This document shows positions 26,523 to 34,957 of a DNA stretch of 64,000 bases, in pieces. A model generated the notes under the pieces. It worked only from the letters and a program-made list of their open reading frames with translations, made no database searches and had not been told where the DNA came from. Positions within the stretch are counted from its first letter, which is position 1. Each line of letters begins with the position of its first letter. The translations under genes were made by a program, and so were the position numbers. Source of the DNA: Methyloligella sp050110875 (GTDB lineage: Bacteria; Pseudomonadota; Alphaproteobacteria; Rhizobiales; Methyloligellaceae); the NCBI GenBank assembly GCA_050110875.1, contig CP188828.1, positions 1,488,001-1,552,000 of the forward strand, in the 5' to 3' direction.

Positions 26523-27812
26523 ATGGACCGCATCCGAATCGTTGGGGGCAATCCCCTCATCGGCAGCATACCGATCTCCGGAGCAAAGAACGCCGCGCTA
26601 CCCTTGATGATCGCGAGCCTCCTGACCTCGGAGACGCTCACCCTGAAGAACGTGCCGCGCCTGGCCGATGTCGCCCAGCTCGGCCATATCCTGGGCAATC
26701 ACGGCGTGGATCTCACCGTGGTCGGCAAGCGCCTCGGCGAAAATGACGGCCATGGCCAGACCTATCGGCTCACCGCCGGCGAGATCGTCGACACCACCGC
26801 GCCTTACGAGCTGGTCTCCCGCATGCGGGCAAGCTTCTGGGTGCTGGGGCCGCTCGTCGCCCGCATGGGCCGGGCCAAGGTCTCTCTGCCGGGCGGTTGC
26901 GCCATCGGCACGCGCCCCGTCGATCTCCATCTCCAGGCGCTTCAGGCTTTGGGCGCCGAGATCGAGCTGGATGGCGGCTACGTGCTGGCCCGCGCGCCGG
27001 GTGGCCTGAAAGGGGCTCATATCGCTTTTCCCAAGGTCTCCGTCGGCGCCACCCACAACACGCTGATGGCGGCGGCCCTCGCCAAGGGCGAAACCATGAT
27101 CGAGAACGCCGCCCGCGAGCCGGAGATCGGCGATCTCGCCGATTGCCTCAACAAGATGGGCGCGAAGATCGAGGGCATCGGCTCCTCGACCCTTCATATC
27201 CAAGGCGTGGATGCCCTGCACGGCGCGGAACATGCCGTGCTCCCCGATCGCATCGAGACCGGCACCTATGCCATGGCGGTGGCCGCCACCGGCGGCGATG
27301 TGGTGCTGGAAGGCGCCCGTCCCGAGCTGTGGCAGAGCGCCCTGGAACTGCTGCGGGGAAGCGGCATCGAGGTCGAAGAGCGCGAGAACGGCATCCGCAT
27401 CGCCCGCAACGGCAACGGGCTGGGGCCGTCCTCCGTCGAGACCGAGCCGTTTCCGGGCTTTCCCACCGATCTGCAGGCCCAGCTCCTAGCCCTGATGTCC
27501 TTGGCCGAAGGCACGTCCACGGTGCGGGAGACCATCTTCGAGAATCGCTTCATGCATGTGCAGGAGCTGGCCCGTCTCGGTGCCCATATCGACCTGAAGG
27601 GCGATACCGCGGTCGTGACCGGCGTGGAATCCCTGCGCGGCGCCCAGGTCATGGCGACCGATCTCAGAGCCTCCGTCTCCCTGGTGATCGCCGGGCTGGC
27701 AGCCGAGGGAGAAACCGTGATCAACCGCGTTTATCACCTCGACCGCGGCTTCGAGCGCATTGAGGAGAAGCTCGGCCAGTGCGGTGCCGAGATCGAGCGG
27801 CTCACCAGCTAG
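26523..27812 (+). CDS. murA: UDP-N-acetylglucosamine 1-carboxyvinyltransferase
   Basis: First committed step of peptidoglycan synthesis: transfers enolpyruvate from PEP to UDP-GlcNAc. 429 residues, with Lys22 in ISGAKNAALP, the catalytic cysteine Cys126 in LPGGCAIGTRPVDLHL (the fosfomycin target), RPELWQSALELL and the ATDLRASVSLVIAGLAAEG C-terminal signature. GAGGGA precedes the ATG. It heads the conserved alphaproteobacterial block murA-DUF2948-hisD. Confidence 0.96.
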   Translation: MDRIRIVGGNPLIGSIPISGAKNAALPLMIASLLTSETLTLKNVPRLADVAQLGHILGNHGVDLTVVGKRLGENDGHGQTYRLTAGEIVDTTAPYELVSRMRASFWVLGPLVARMGRAKVSLPGGCAIGTRPVDLHLQALQALGAEIELDGGYVLARAPGGLKGAHIAFPKVSVGATHNTLMAAALAKGETMIENAAREPEIGDLADCLNKMGAKIEGIGSSTLHIQGVDALHGAEHAVLPDRIETGTYAMAVAATGGDVVLEGARPELWQSALELLRGSGIEVEERENGIRIARNGNGLGPSSVETEPFPGFPTDLQAQLLALMSLAEGTSTVRETIFENRFMHVQELARLGAHIDLKGDTAVVTGVESLRGAQVMATDLRASVSLVIAGLAAEGETVINRVYHLDRGFERIEEKLGQCGAEIERLTS

Positions 27813-27904
27813 ACCGGCTTGGCCATGCGGCGCGCTTTCATTCTCGTGCAGCTTTGCTAGAACGGCACGCTACCGAATGCGGCCTTTGAGAGAATTCGCA
27901 CCAA

Positions 27905-28360
27905 ATGACCCCATTGAAGCTGCTCGCGCTCGACGATGACGATCTCGAAGTCATTTCCCTGCATCTGCAGGATGCCGTCATGCGCGTGGGCGATATGGCC
28001 TATCTGCCGTCTCAGAACCGCTTCGCCGCCGTGCTGAACCGTTTCGATTGGGAGGAGGCGATCCAGAGCAATGCCGAGACCTGTCAGCGGCGGCGCGCGG
28101 CGCTCCGTTTCGACCGGGTCTTCAACGCGAAGTTGAAGGGATTCCGCCCCGACCAGCCCGAGCAGGTGCTCTCCCTGCTTGCCATTCGCTTCGAGCCGAG
28201 CGACGGTCCGAGCGGCATCATCGATCTCACCTTTTCCGGCGATGCCTCCATCCGGCTGGAGGCGGAGTGTATCGAGGCGGAGCTGAAGGATCTTGGGCCG
28301 GTCTGGCAGACCAAGAATCAGCCTCGCCATCCCGGTGCCGATCCCGGAGCGGAGACGTAA
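27905..28360 (+). CDS. DUF2948 protein
   Basis: A 151-residue soluble protein (LKLLALDDDDLEVISLHLQD; AYLPSQNRFAAVLNRFDWE; GDASIRLEAECIEAELKDLG) that matches DUF2948, conserved between murA and hisD in alphaproteobacteria. No enzyme motif is visible and the function is unknown. The stop is 3 bases before hisD. Confidence 0.88.
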   Translation: MTPLKLLALDDDDLEVISLHLQDAVMRVGDMAYLPSQNRFAAVLNRFDWEEAIQSNAETCQRRRAALRFDRVFNAKLKGFRPDQPEQVLSLLAIRFEPSDGPSGIIDLTFSGDASIRLEAECIEAELKDLGPVWQTKNQPRHPGADPGAET

Positions 28361-28363
28361 GCC

Positions 28364-29668
28364 ATGGCTGTTTGGCTTTCCACCGCGGCGGAGGATTTCG
28401 ACGCCCGCTTTGCCGATCTGCTCGCGACCAAGCGCGAATCCTCGGCGGATGTGAACGATACCGTCGCCACGATCATCGCCCAGGTGCGGGAAGCGGGAGA
28501 CGACGCCCTCATAGCGCTGAGCAAGCGCTTCGACCGGGTCGATCTCTCGGAAGGCGGCTTGCGCATTTCGGATGCGGAGATCGCCGCGGCCCGCGAGGCC
28601 TGCGACGACACGACTCTCGCCGCCCTCAAGCTCGCCCATGACCGGATCGCCGATCACCATGCGCGCCAGCGGCCCGAAGACGACCGTTATACCGACGACC
28701 TCGGCGTCGAGCTGGGCAACCGCTGGACGGCGGTCGAATCCGCCGGGCTCTATGTGCCGGGTGGCACCGCAAGCTATCCGAGTTCGGTTCTCATGAATGC
28801 CGTGCCGGCCAAGGTCGCCGGCGTGGAGCGCATCGTCATGTTCGTGCCGACCCCCGATGGCGTGCTCAACCCCTTGGTTCTCGCCGCCGCCGAGATGGCG
28901 GGCGTCTCCGAGATCTATCGTATCGGCGGCGCCCAGGCGATCGCGGCGCTGGCTTATGGCACGCAGACGATCCGGCCCGTGGCGAAGATCGTCGGCCCCG
29001 GAAACGCCTATGTCGCCGCCGCCAAGCGCCAGGTCTTCGGCACCGTCGGAATCGATATGATCGCCGGCCCCTCGGAGGTGGTGGTGATCGCCGATAGCGG
29101 CAACGATCCCGCCTGGGTGGCGGCCGACCTGCTGGCCCAGGCCGAGCATGACGCGGCGGCTCAATCCATCCTCATCGCCGACGATGAAGCCTTCGCCAAG
29201 GATGTCGCCGATGCGGTCGAGCACCAGCTCTCCGATCTGCCGCGTAAAGAGACGGCGGAAGCGAGCTGGCAGGATTTCGGTGCCGTCATCCTGGTGCGCG
29301 ATTTGAAGGAAGCCCCGGCTCTTGCCGACCGGCTGGCGCCGGAGCATCTGGAGATCGCCACGGCCGATCCGGACGGTCTCGCCGCCGAGATTCGCAATGC
29401 CGGTGCCATGTTCCTGGGGCGCTACACGCCCGAGGCGATCGGCGATTACGTGGCCGGCTCCAATCACGTTCTGCCGACCGCCCGCAGCGCCCGTTTCGCG
29501 TCGGGCCTCGGCGTGATCGACTTCATGAAGCGGACCTCGCTGCTGAAGCTCGATGCCGATGCGCTCGCGCGTCTCGGCCCCGCGGCGGTGACCCTGGCCG
29601 AAGCCGAGGGGCTGGCGGCCCATGGCTACTCCGTTTCCATCCGCACCAATGCCGGGGGAGGGCGATGA
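28364..29668 (+). CDS. hisD: Histidinol dehydrogenase
   Basis: Zinc enzyme that oxidises histidinol to histidine in two NAD-dependent steps. 434 residues: GLYVPGGTASYPSSVLMNAV, IGGAQAIAALAYGT, VGPGNAYVAAAKRQVFG, IAGPSEVVVIAD, AQAEHDAAAQSIL (a zinc/catalytic histidine region), LAPEHLEI and YVAGSNHVLPT. Full length. Other his genes are not near, as is usual for this alphaproteobacterial arrangement. Its stop overlaps the UPF0262 start (ATGA). Confidence 0.95.
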   Translation: MAVWLSTAAEDFDARFADLLATKRESSADVNDTVATIIAQVREAGDDALIALSKRFDRVDLSEGGLRISDAEIAAAREACDDTTLAALKLAHDRIADHHARQRPEDDRYTDDLGVELGNRWTAVESAGLYVPGGTASYPSSVLMNAVPAKVAGVERIVMFVPTPDGVLNPLVLAAAEMAGVSEIYRIGGAQAIAALAYGTQTIRPVAKIVGPGNAYVAAAKRQVFGTVGIDMIAGPSEVVVIADSGNDPAWVAADLLAQAEHDAAAQSILIADDEAFAKDVADAVEHQLSDLPRKETAEASWQDFGAVILVRDLKEAPALADRLAPEHLEIATADPDGLAAEIRNAGAMFLGRYTPEAIGDYVAGSNHVLPTARSARFASGLGVIDFMKRTSLLKLDADALARLGPAAVTLAEAEGLAAHGYSVSIRTNAGGGR

Positions 29669-30153
29669 CGGAACCGCAAGGACTGCAACAGTCTCGCCTC
29701 GTCGAAGTCACCCTGGATGAGAGCTCCATCGGCCACAATAATGCCGAGGTGACCCATGAGCGCGAGGTCGCCATCTTCGATCTGCTGGAAGAGAACAGTT
29801 TCGATCTGGAGGGGCATCCGGACGGGCCCTATACGCTTCACCTCTCCTTGGCCGACAACCGGCTGGTCTTCAATATCGCAGATGCCGAGCACAATCCGGT
29901 CGACGAGGTGAACCTTCCCCTGACTCCCTTCCGCAAGCTGGTGAAGGACTATTTTCTCGTCTGCGAAAGCTATTTTCAGGCCATAAAGACGGCGCCCGCC
30001 TCCCGCATCGAGGCGATCGATATGGGACGCAAAGGCTTGCACGACGAGGGGAGCCAGCTTCTGAAGGAACGGCTGCAGGGCAAGATCAATCTCGATATCG
30101 CCACCGCGCGCCGCCTCTTCACCCTTCTCTGTGCGCTTCATTGGAAGGGCTGA
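29665..30153 (+). CDS. UPF0262 family protein
   Basis: A 162-residue soluble protein: VEVTLDESSIGHNNAEVTHE, EREVAIFDLLEENSF, LTPFRKLVKDYFLVCESYFQ, AIDMGRKGLHDEGSQLLKER and the ending ARRLFTLLCALHWKG. These are the hallmarks of UPF0262, found only in alphaproteobacteria between hisD and a low-molecular-weight phosphatase or infA. Function unknown. Here the phosphatase is absent and infA follows after about 160 bases. Confidence 0.9.
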   Translation: MTEPQGLQQSRLVEVTLDESSIGHNNAEVTHEREVAIFDLLEENSFDLEGHPDGPYTLHLSLADNRLVFNIADAEHNPVDEVNLPLTPFRKLVKDYFLVCESYFQAIKTAPASRIEAIDMGRKGLHDEGSQLLKERLQGKINLDIATARRLFTLLCALHWKG

Positions 30154-30185
30154 GCGTGCAAAGAGCGCGGTGAACCCTGCGACGG

Positions 30186-30239
30186 GTCATTTGTCGGCAA
30201 GTCGTCATTTGTCGGCAAGTCTGTATTTGTCGGCAAGTC
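30186..30239. repeat. Tandem repeat, 18 bp x 3
   Basis: GTCATTTGTCGGCAAGTC twice, then a third copy beginning TGTATTTG. It lies between the UPF0262 gene and infA, about 70 bases before the infA ATG. Confidence 0.9.
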
Positions 30240-30309
30240 TGTGATCGCCCTTGATTTTGCGCATCCGCGCGACCATTCTCCGCCAGCCGGCGGAGACGAA
30301 AGGAGTTTT

Positions 30310-30528
30310 ATGGCGAAGGAAGAGATGCTCGAATTTCCGGGAGTGGTGACCGAACTCCTCCCGAATGCCACCTTCAGGGTGAAACTCGAGAACGACCACG
30401 AGATCATCGCCCATACGGCGGGGCGGATGCGCAAGAACCGCATCCGGGTACTTGCAGGCGACAAAGTTCTTGTCGAGATGACCCCTTATGATCTCACCAA
30501 AGGCCGTATCACTTACCGCTTTAAATAG
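30310..30528 (+). CDS. infA: Translation initiation factor IF-1
   Basis: A 72-residue S1-like OB-fold factor that binds the 30S A site during initiation: MAKEEMLEFPGVVTELLPNA, FRVKLENDHEIIAHTAGRMR, RIRVLAGDKVLVEMTPYDLT, GRITYRFK. Complete and typical. AAAGGAG lies 4 bases before the ATG at 30310. Confidence 0.97.
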   Translation: MAKEEMLEFPGVVTELLPNATFRVKLENDHEIIAHTAGRMRKNRIRVLAGDKVLVEMTPYDLTKGRITYRFK

Positions 30529-31282
30529 GCTGGTGCCGAAGCGCGCCGCCGGCAAGGGCGAGAGCGCCGCGTCGCAGGAAGCGCCGCGCGACGGGAAAGC
30601 CGCGCCTGCACCTGCCAAGCCGTCCAAGGCAAAGGCGAAGACCGGCGGGCACCGCCCCAAGCTCGTGCTCGCCAGCGCATCGCCCAGGCGTCTGGGCTTG
30701 CTGGAGCAGGCGGGCATCACGCCCGATGCCTTGCGCCCGGCCAATGTCGACGAGAGCGCCAAGCGCGGCGAGGCCCCGCGTCACCTCTGCCGCCGCCTGG
30801 CCCGCGCCAAGGCCGAGGCCATTCAGAAGGCGCTCCGCTCCGAGCCCGAATTCGAGAATTCCTTCATCCTGGCCGCCGACACGGTGGTTGCCGTGGGCAA
30901 GCGCATCCTCGTCAAGGCGGAAAAGGAGCACGAGGCGACCCGCTGCCTGGAGCTGCTCTCGGGCCGCTCCCACCGGGTCTATAGCGCCATCTGCCTGATC
31001 ACCCCGTCCGGCCGCTACCGCGAGCGGGTCGTCGAGACCCGGGTTCGCTTCAAGCGTCTCACCCGGGCCGAGATCGAGGCCTATATCGCCACCGGCCAAT
31101 GGCGCGGCAAGGCGGGCGGCTATGGCGTGCAAGGGGTTGCCGGGAGCTTCGTGGTGAAGCTGGTGGGGTCCTACACCAACGTGGTCGGCCTGCCCCTCTA
31201 CGAGACCTTGAACCTGCTCTCCGGCGAAGACTTCCCCATCACCTATTTTTGGCTGAACCGGGTCGAAGTGGAGACCGCGTGA
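30488..31282 (+). CDS. maf: Maf family nucleoside triphosphate pyrophosphatase
   Basis: Hydrolyses non-canonical or modified nucleoside triphosphates. Motifs: KLVLASASPRRLGLLEQAGI, AADTVVAVGKRIL (catalytic Asp), LELLSGRSHRVYSAICLI and GKAGGYGVQGVAGSFV. The Maf core starts near residue 57; the first 55 residues are an Ala/Lys/Pro-rich extension not usual in the family. The first ATG (30488) overlaps infA by 41 bases; a GTG at 30533 just after infA is an alternative and would leave a 249-residue protein. The stop overlaps yacG (GTGA). Confidence 0.85.
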   Translation: MISPKAVSLTALNRLVPKRAAGKGESAASQEAPRDGKAAPAPAKPSKAKAKTGGHRPKLVLASASPRRLGLLEQAGITPDALRPANVDESAKRGEAPRHLCRRLARAKAEAIQKALRSEPEFENSFILAADTVVAVGKRILVKAEKEHEATRCLELLSGRSHRVYSAICLITPSGRYRERVVETRVRFKRLTRAEIEAYIATGQWRGKAGGYGVQGVAGSFVVKLVGSYTNVVGLPLYETLNLLSGEDFPITYFWLNRVEVETA

Positions 31283-31488
31283 CGGGCAGCAAGAGGCCAC
31301 AACGCGAGAAGCGCGCGGGCGCCGAGCCCAAATGCCCCATCTGTGGCAAGCCCACCGTGGATGTGTATCGTCCGTTCTGCTCCAAGCGTTGCGCCGATGT
31401 GGATTTGAACCGCTGGCTCTCCGGCCAATATGCGGTTCCCGGCGAGCCTGCCGGCCAAGGTGCATCCGATGAAGACGGGGAAGACTGA
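31279..31488 (+). CDS. yacG: DNA gyrase inhibitor YacG
   Basis: A 69-residue zinc-ribbon protein with CPICGKPTV ... YRPFCSKRCADVDLNRWLSG (Cys-x2-Cys and Cys-x3-Cys). E. coli YacG binds GyrB and inhibits gyrase. The GTG start overlaps the maf stop, and the maf-yacG pair is common in alphaproteobacteria. The tail is acidic. Confidence 0.9.
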   Translation: MTGSKRPQREKRAGAEPKCPICGKPTVDVYRPFCSKRCADVDLNRWLSGQYAVPGEPAGQGASDEDGED

Positions 31489-31585
31489 CAGAGATCGGTT
31501 GCACATCTCCCGCCGCGACGCGCTAAGCTCACCGGCAAAATGCCGGCGGAGGGAAGCTCCCCGGACTTCGAGGGAGGAATAGCCG

Positions 31586-32044
31586 ATGAGCCGCCTCAAG
31601 GCATTGATGGCCGTAACGCTTCTCGTCTGCCTGACGATGCTTGCCCCACAGTTCGCCGCCGCGAAGGGCCTGAAGGATCCGAAGGAGGCCGCTATGATCT
31701 TCGTGCAGGCCACCGCAAGGGGCGATGCGGCCGCCATCGCCGAGCTCTATGCGCCCAAGGCCACGCTTCTGCTGCCGGACGGCAAGGTCGCCGAGGGCAG
31801 GGCCGAGATCCGCGACCTCACCGAGCGCATGCTGCGGTCGGGTGATAACGATCTAGTCATTCGCGACATGAAGATCGACGGCGACGACTCCCGTGCCGTG
31901 ATGATCTGGAGCTGGGTCCGCCAGATCACGCCGAAAGAGGGCGATCCGATCACCATCCGCGGCCGCTCCATGCTCTACTGGCTGAAGAGCGAAGAGGGCT
32001 GGCAGATCGCTGTCGACATGTATCAGCAAGTCCCCAGCCGATAA
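31586..32044 (+). CDS. Exported NTF2-like (SnoaL/DUF4440) protein
   Basis: A 152-residue protein with an N-terminal signal peptide (about 1-26, ending FAAA) and an NTF2/SnoaL-like cone fold: AMIFVQATARGDAAAIAELY, APKATLLLPDGKVAEGRAEI, SMLYWLKSEEGWQIAVDMYQ. Such exported NTF2-like proteins are usually of unknown function. GAGGGAGGAA is placed well for the ATG at 31586. It is monocistronic, after yacG and before tRNA-Phe. Confidence 0.8.
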   Translation: MSRLKALMAVTLLVCLTMLAPQFAAAKGLKDPKEAAMIFVQATARGDAAAIAELYAPKATLLLPDGKVAEGRAEIRDLTERMLRSGDNDLVIRDMKIDGDDSRAVMIWSWVRQITPKEGDPITIRGRSMLYWLKSEEGWQIAVDMYQQVPSR

Positions 32045-32072
32045 GTCGGGATCGTCAGGAATAAGTCGGGAT
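32041..32072. repeat. Direct repeat, ATAAGTCGGGAT x 2, 20-bp period
   Basis: Exact 12-base copies at 32041-32052 and 32061-32072. The first copy contains the stop codon of the preceding gene. Confidence 0.85.
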
Positions 32073-32219
32073 TACGAGAATTCTCACCACTCGACAGGGC
32101 GGGCCGGATTGCCTATAAGCCCACTTTCCTGCTTGGCCCGTTAGGCTTCGATCAGGCGAAATTAACCCGCGCCTGATACGAAAAAGCAGTCGCCCGGAGC
32201 GCCCAGCTCCGGAGCCGGA

Positions 32220-32296
<77 letters not shown>

Positions 32297-32321
32297 TTTT
32301 TTCACACACATGGATGCGTTA

Positions 32322-34010
32322 TCACCAGGAGCTGCTGTGCTTGGCCGCCTCGGTCGCCAGCTTGGTGGCAAGCCGGCTTGCATCCTCGCCGGTCCAATCC
32401 TCCGGCGCGCTGACCGCCGTCCACGCCTCGATATAATCCGCCGGCGCGATGTCGTGCCCATGTCCCGGCGGCACCTCCGCGGCGAACATCATGTCGATCC
32501 CGACCTGCAGCGCAGTGACGATCGGGAACCATTGCAGCAGCGGGGACACGTCCTCGCCCCGTGGCGATGCCATCCATCCGGGCTGCCGGTAGAACATGCT
32601 CTCCTCGAAGAAGACGATCGCGTCACTGGGATAGACGATATAGACGATCCGCACCCGTCCCCAGTCGGCAGCGGCGTCTTCCGCGCTATCGCCGTGGCCG
32701 ATCACGCGAAAGTTCGCGCCATCTTCGAACACCGGCCGCCACGGCGGCGACTCCTCGTTCCGGTCGCGCTGGATCGCGCGCCAGATGCGGTTGCGAAAGG
32801 GCGGGCCCGACCAGACCGCGCCGTCGAACGAATCCCCGAGCCAAGCATACATTGGCGGCGAGGCCTCGGACCCGTGCGAGCCGAGGCTGAGGCCGAACAG
32901 ATAGAGCTTCGGCCGGCGATCGTCCGGCAGGCTGCGCCAGTAACGGTAGATCACGCGGAACACCTCGGCTGCCGAGTCCTGCGAGCGTCCGGGCTCGAGG
33001 ATCAGCGAGAGCGGGCTTTGCAGATAGGAGTACTGCACGGCGACGGTCGCGACATCGCCGTCATGCATGTATTCCAGCGGCGCGATGCCGTTATTGTCCA
33101 CCCAGCCGGTTCCCGTCGGTGTCGCGATCACCAGGATCGAGCGGTCGAAAGCGTCCATGGCGATCAGATCGGCGAGCGCCAGCTCGGCCTGCTTCTCCGG
33201 CGAATCCGCCGCGCGAAGCCCGGCATAGACCCGGATCGGCTCCACCGCCGGACGGCCGGTGAACGCTTCGATCTCCGCCTTCCTGGGGCCCTCCGTGACG
33301 AAACGCTTGCCGGCGCGGCCGAGATCCTGCCAGGCGATCTTTGAACCGGGACCGCCCGATCGGGTGGCTTCCTCCGGCTGGATCGCGCCGGGCGGGCTAG
33401 TCACATCCGTCAGCGCCTGTGCCTTGTCGATGGCGGTGATGGTGGCGCTGATCAGCGTGCCGTTCACCAGTGTCACCAGCAGCACCGCGAAGATCGCGGC
33501 GCCCAGCAGCCCGGCGATCCTCCGTGGCACCCAGCGGTAGACGAGCGCCGATGCGGCACGGAATCCCGCGATCAAGCCGCGCAGGAGGAGCATCAGGAGA
33601 ACCGCGATTGCGGCCGCGGCCGGGATCACCAGCAAGAGGTTGGCGGCCTCCGCCGGCGGCATGTTCAAGCGGGCGCGGACTTCGTCCTGCCAGGCGGTGG
33701 CCTGGGGAAGGTAGAGGATGGCAGCGACCGCGCAGACCAGCGCCAACACGATATTCGCGGCCCGCCACCAGGGGCGCGGCAGCTCCGGCAGTTCGAGGTA
33801 GCGCCATAGCGCCACGCCGCCATGGCCGATGGCATAGCCGATGAAGAAGGCCAGCCCGCCGAGGAGTCCCTGAAAAATCAGCGGCCGCGGCACCAGCGAA
33901 GGCGTGAATGACAGGATGAAGAAAAGAAAACCGAGAAACAGCCCGGCATAGGATGGGAGCCACCAGGGCGCTGTCCGCTTCTTGTCCCTGGGGCTTGGCC
34001 GGTCTGTCAT
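32322..34010 (-). CDS. Membrane alpha/beta-hydrolase (Abhydrolase_9 type)
   Basis: A 562-residue protein with an N-terminal membrane domain (four or five helices up to about residue 190) and a C-terminal serine-hydrolase domain (about 245-550). The catalytic-type elbow is LFGLSLGSHGSEAS (GxSxG, Ser about 375), and a later HGHD could supply a histidine. This two-domain layout matches the Abhydrolase_9/Abhydrolase_9_N family seen in actinobacteria and alphaproteobacteria; substrates are unknown. The start at 34010 (MTDRPSPRDKKRTAPWW) is preferred over an upstream TTG. Divergent from the ArsR operon. Confidence 0.8.
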   Translation of the reverse strand: MTDRPSPRDKKRTAPWWLPSYAGLFLGFLFFILSFTPSLVPRPLIFQGLLGGLAFFIGYAIGHGGVALWRYLELPELPRPWWRAANIVLALVCAVAAILYLPQATAWQDEVRARLNMPPAEAANLLLVIPAAAAIAVLLMLLLRGLIAGFRAASALVYRWVPRRIAGLLGAAIFAVLLVTLVNGTLISATITAIDKAQALTDVTSPPGAIQPEEATRSGGPGSKIAWQDLGRAGKRFVTEGPRKAEIEAFTGRPAVEPIRVYAGLRAADSPEKQAELALADLIAMDAFDRSILVIATPTGTGWVDNNGIAPLEYMHDGDVATVAVQYSYLQSPLSLILEPGRSQDSAAEVFRVIYRYWRSLPDDRRPKLYLFGLSLGSHGSEASPPMYAWLGDSFDGAVWSGPPFRNRIWRAIQRDRNEESPPWRPVFEDGANFRVIGHGDSAEDAAADWGRVRIVYIVYPSDAIVFFEESMFYRQPGWMASPRGEDVSPLLQWFPIVTALQVGIDMMFAAEVPPGHGHDIAPADYIEAWTAVSAPEDWTGEDASRLATKLATEAAKHSSSW

Positions 34011-34108
34011 GCGCAAAGTCTTGCCAAACAAGACCTGCAAGGCAAGAGCATTGCAGCGCCATCGCGTCTGAAGGTAAGCGGCGAACGAAGCGTTTCCGAA
34101 ATCTCAAA

Positions 34109-34163
34109 TTGACTCATCCATAACCAGTCGGTTATGGATTGTTGCATAACAAGCGGGTTATGC
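34109..34163 (+). promoter_or_regulatory. ArsR-operon promoter with two perfect operator dyads
   Basis: A -35-like TTGACT (34109-34114) is followed at 17-18 bases by TTATGG/TATGGA. Over this lie two perfect dyads: arms ATCCATAACC and GGTTATGGAT around AGTC (34116-34139), and arms GCATAAC and GTTATGC around six bases (34144-34163). These look like ArsR-family operators, and the first covers the -10 region. Binding by the downstream regulator is inferred. Confidence 0.7.
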
Positions 34164-34168
34164 GTGAC

Positions 34169-34492
34169 ATGACGGCGACCCATGATGTCCTTTTCCGGAC
34201 CTTAGCCGATCCGAAGCGGCGGGCCATCTTCGAGCGGCTGTGCCGCGAAGGAGAGCAAACGGTCGGGGCTCTGACGTCTTGGGCGGAGATCTCCCAGCCG
34301 GCGGTCTCCAAGCATCTTGGGATCCTGAAGCGGGCCGGGCTGGTCCTCGATCGCCACGAAGGCCGGCAGACCCATTACAGCGCGCAGATCGACGCGCTTT
34401 CCCCGCTGCTCGATTGGACGAAACGAATGACCGGGTTCTGGCAGAACCGGTTCGACGATTTGGAAGATCTGCTGAACAGGATGGATCAATGA
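34169..34492 (+). CDS. ArsR-family winged-helix regulator
   Basis: A 107-residue regulator starting MTATHDVLFRTLADPKRRAI, with the helix-turn-helix at ISQPAVSKHLGILKRAGLVL and a C-terminal segment LSPLLDWTKRMTGFWQNRFD. The metal-binding ELCVCDL-type motif of ArsR/SmtB is absent; this is the ArsR subgroup that pairs with SRPBCC proteins. It probably represses its own operon through the dyads upstream. An ATG at 34160 is an alternative start but overlaps the second dyad. The stop overlaps the SRPBCC gene by 4 bases. Confidence 0.88.
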   Translation: MTATHDVLFRTLADPKRRAIFERLCREGEQTVGALTSWAEISQPAVSKHLGILKRAGLVLDRHEGRQTHYSAQIDALSPLLDWTKRMTGFWQNRFDDLEDLLNRMDQ

Positions 34493-34899
34493 CAGAAGCA
34501 TCGACTGAAACCCGCTCCGTCGTCGTCGAGCGGGAACTGCCCCATCCGTCGGAAAAGATCTGGCGCGCGCTGACTCAGCCGCACCTGATTGAGGAATGGC
34601 TCATGAAGACCGATTTCGAGCCTGTCCTCGGCCACCGTTTCGGCTTTCGCGCCGAATGGGGCGCTGTGGAGTGCGAGGTCCTGGAGATCGAGCCGAACAA
34701 AAGCCTGTCCTACACCTGGGGTGACCACAATCTCAAAAGCGTCGTCACCTGGACGCTCACCCCGACCGGCGAAGGCACGCTTCTGCGCATGGAGCAGACG
34801 GGCTTCCGGCCCGATCAGCCACGCTACTACCAGGGCGCCCAGGCCGGCTGGCCGAACTTCATCGGCAATCTGGAGCAGCTCCTCGCACGCATGGACTGA
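34489..34899 (+). CDS. SRPBCC (AHSA1-like) domain protein
   Basis: A 136-residue START/Bet v1-like protein (VVERELPHPSEKIWRALTQP, HLIEEWLMKTDFEPVLGHRF, GWPNFIGNLEQLLARMD). The fold makes a hydrophobic ligand pocket; its ligand is unknown. The ATG overlaps the ArsR stop (ATGA), so it is co-transcribed and probably controlled by that repressor. ArsR-SRPBCC pairs are common in alphaproteobacteria. Confidence 0.88.
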   Translation: MTEASTETRSVVVERELPHPSEKIWRALTQPHLIEEWLMKTDFEPVLGHRFGFRAEWGAVECEVLEIEPNKSLSYTWGDHNLKSVVTWTLTPTGEGTLLRMEQTGFRPDQPRYYQGAQAGWPNFIGNLEQLLARMD

Positions 34900-34957
34900 A
34901 GGTCGTCGTCGAGCGGCGCGCCCGATCCGCTTCGCCCCATCTTCAAAGGAGGTTCCC

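Noticed and set aside
16848..30239. Short tandem repeats as possible CRISPR arrays
   Set aside because: Copies are directly adjacent with no unique spacers, and no cas genes are present.
30138..30464. Minus-strand frame with LPTND repeats before infA
   Set aside because: The repeats come from the 18-bp tandem DNA repeat, and the frame runs into infA.
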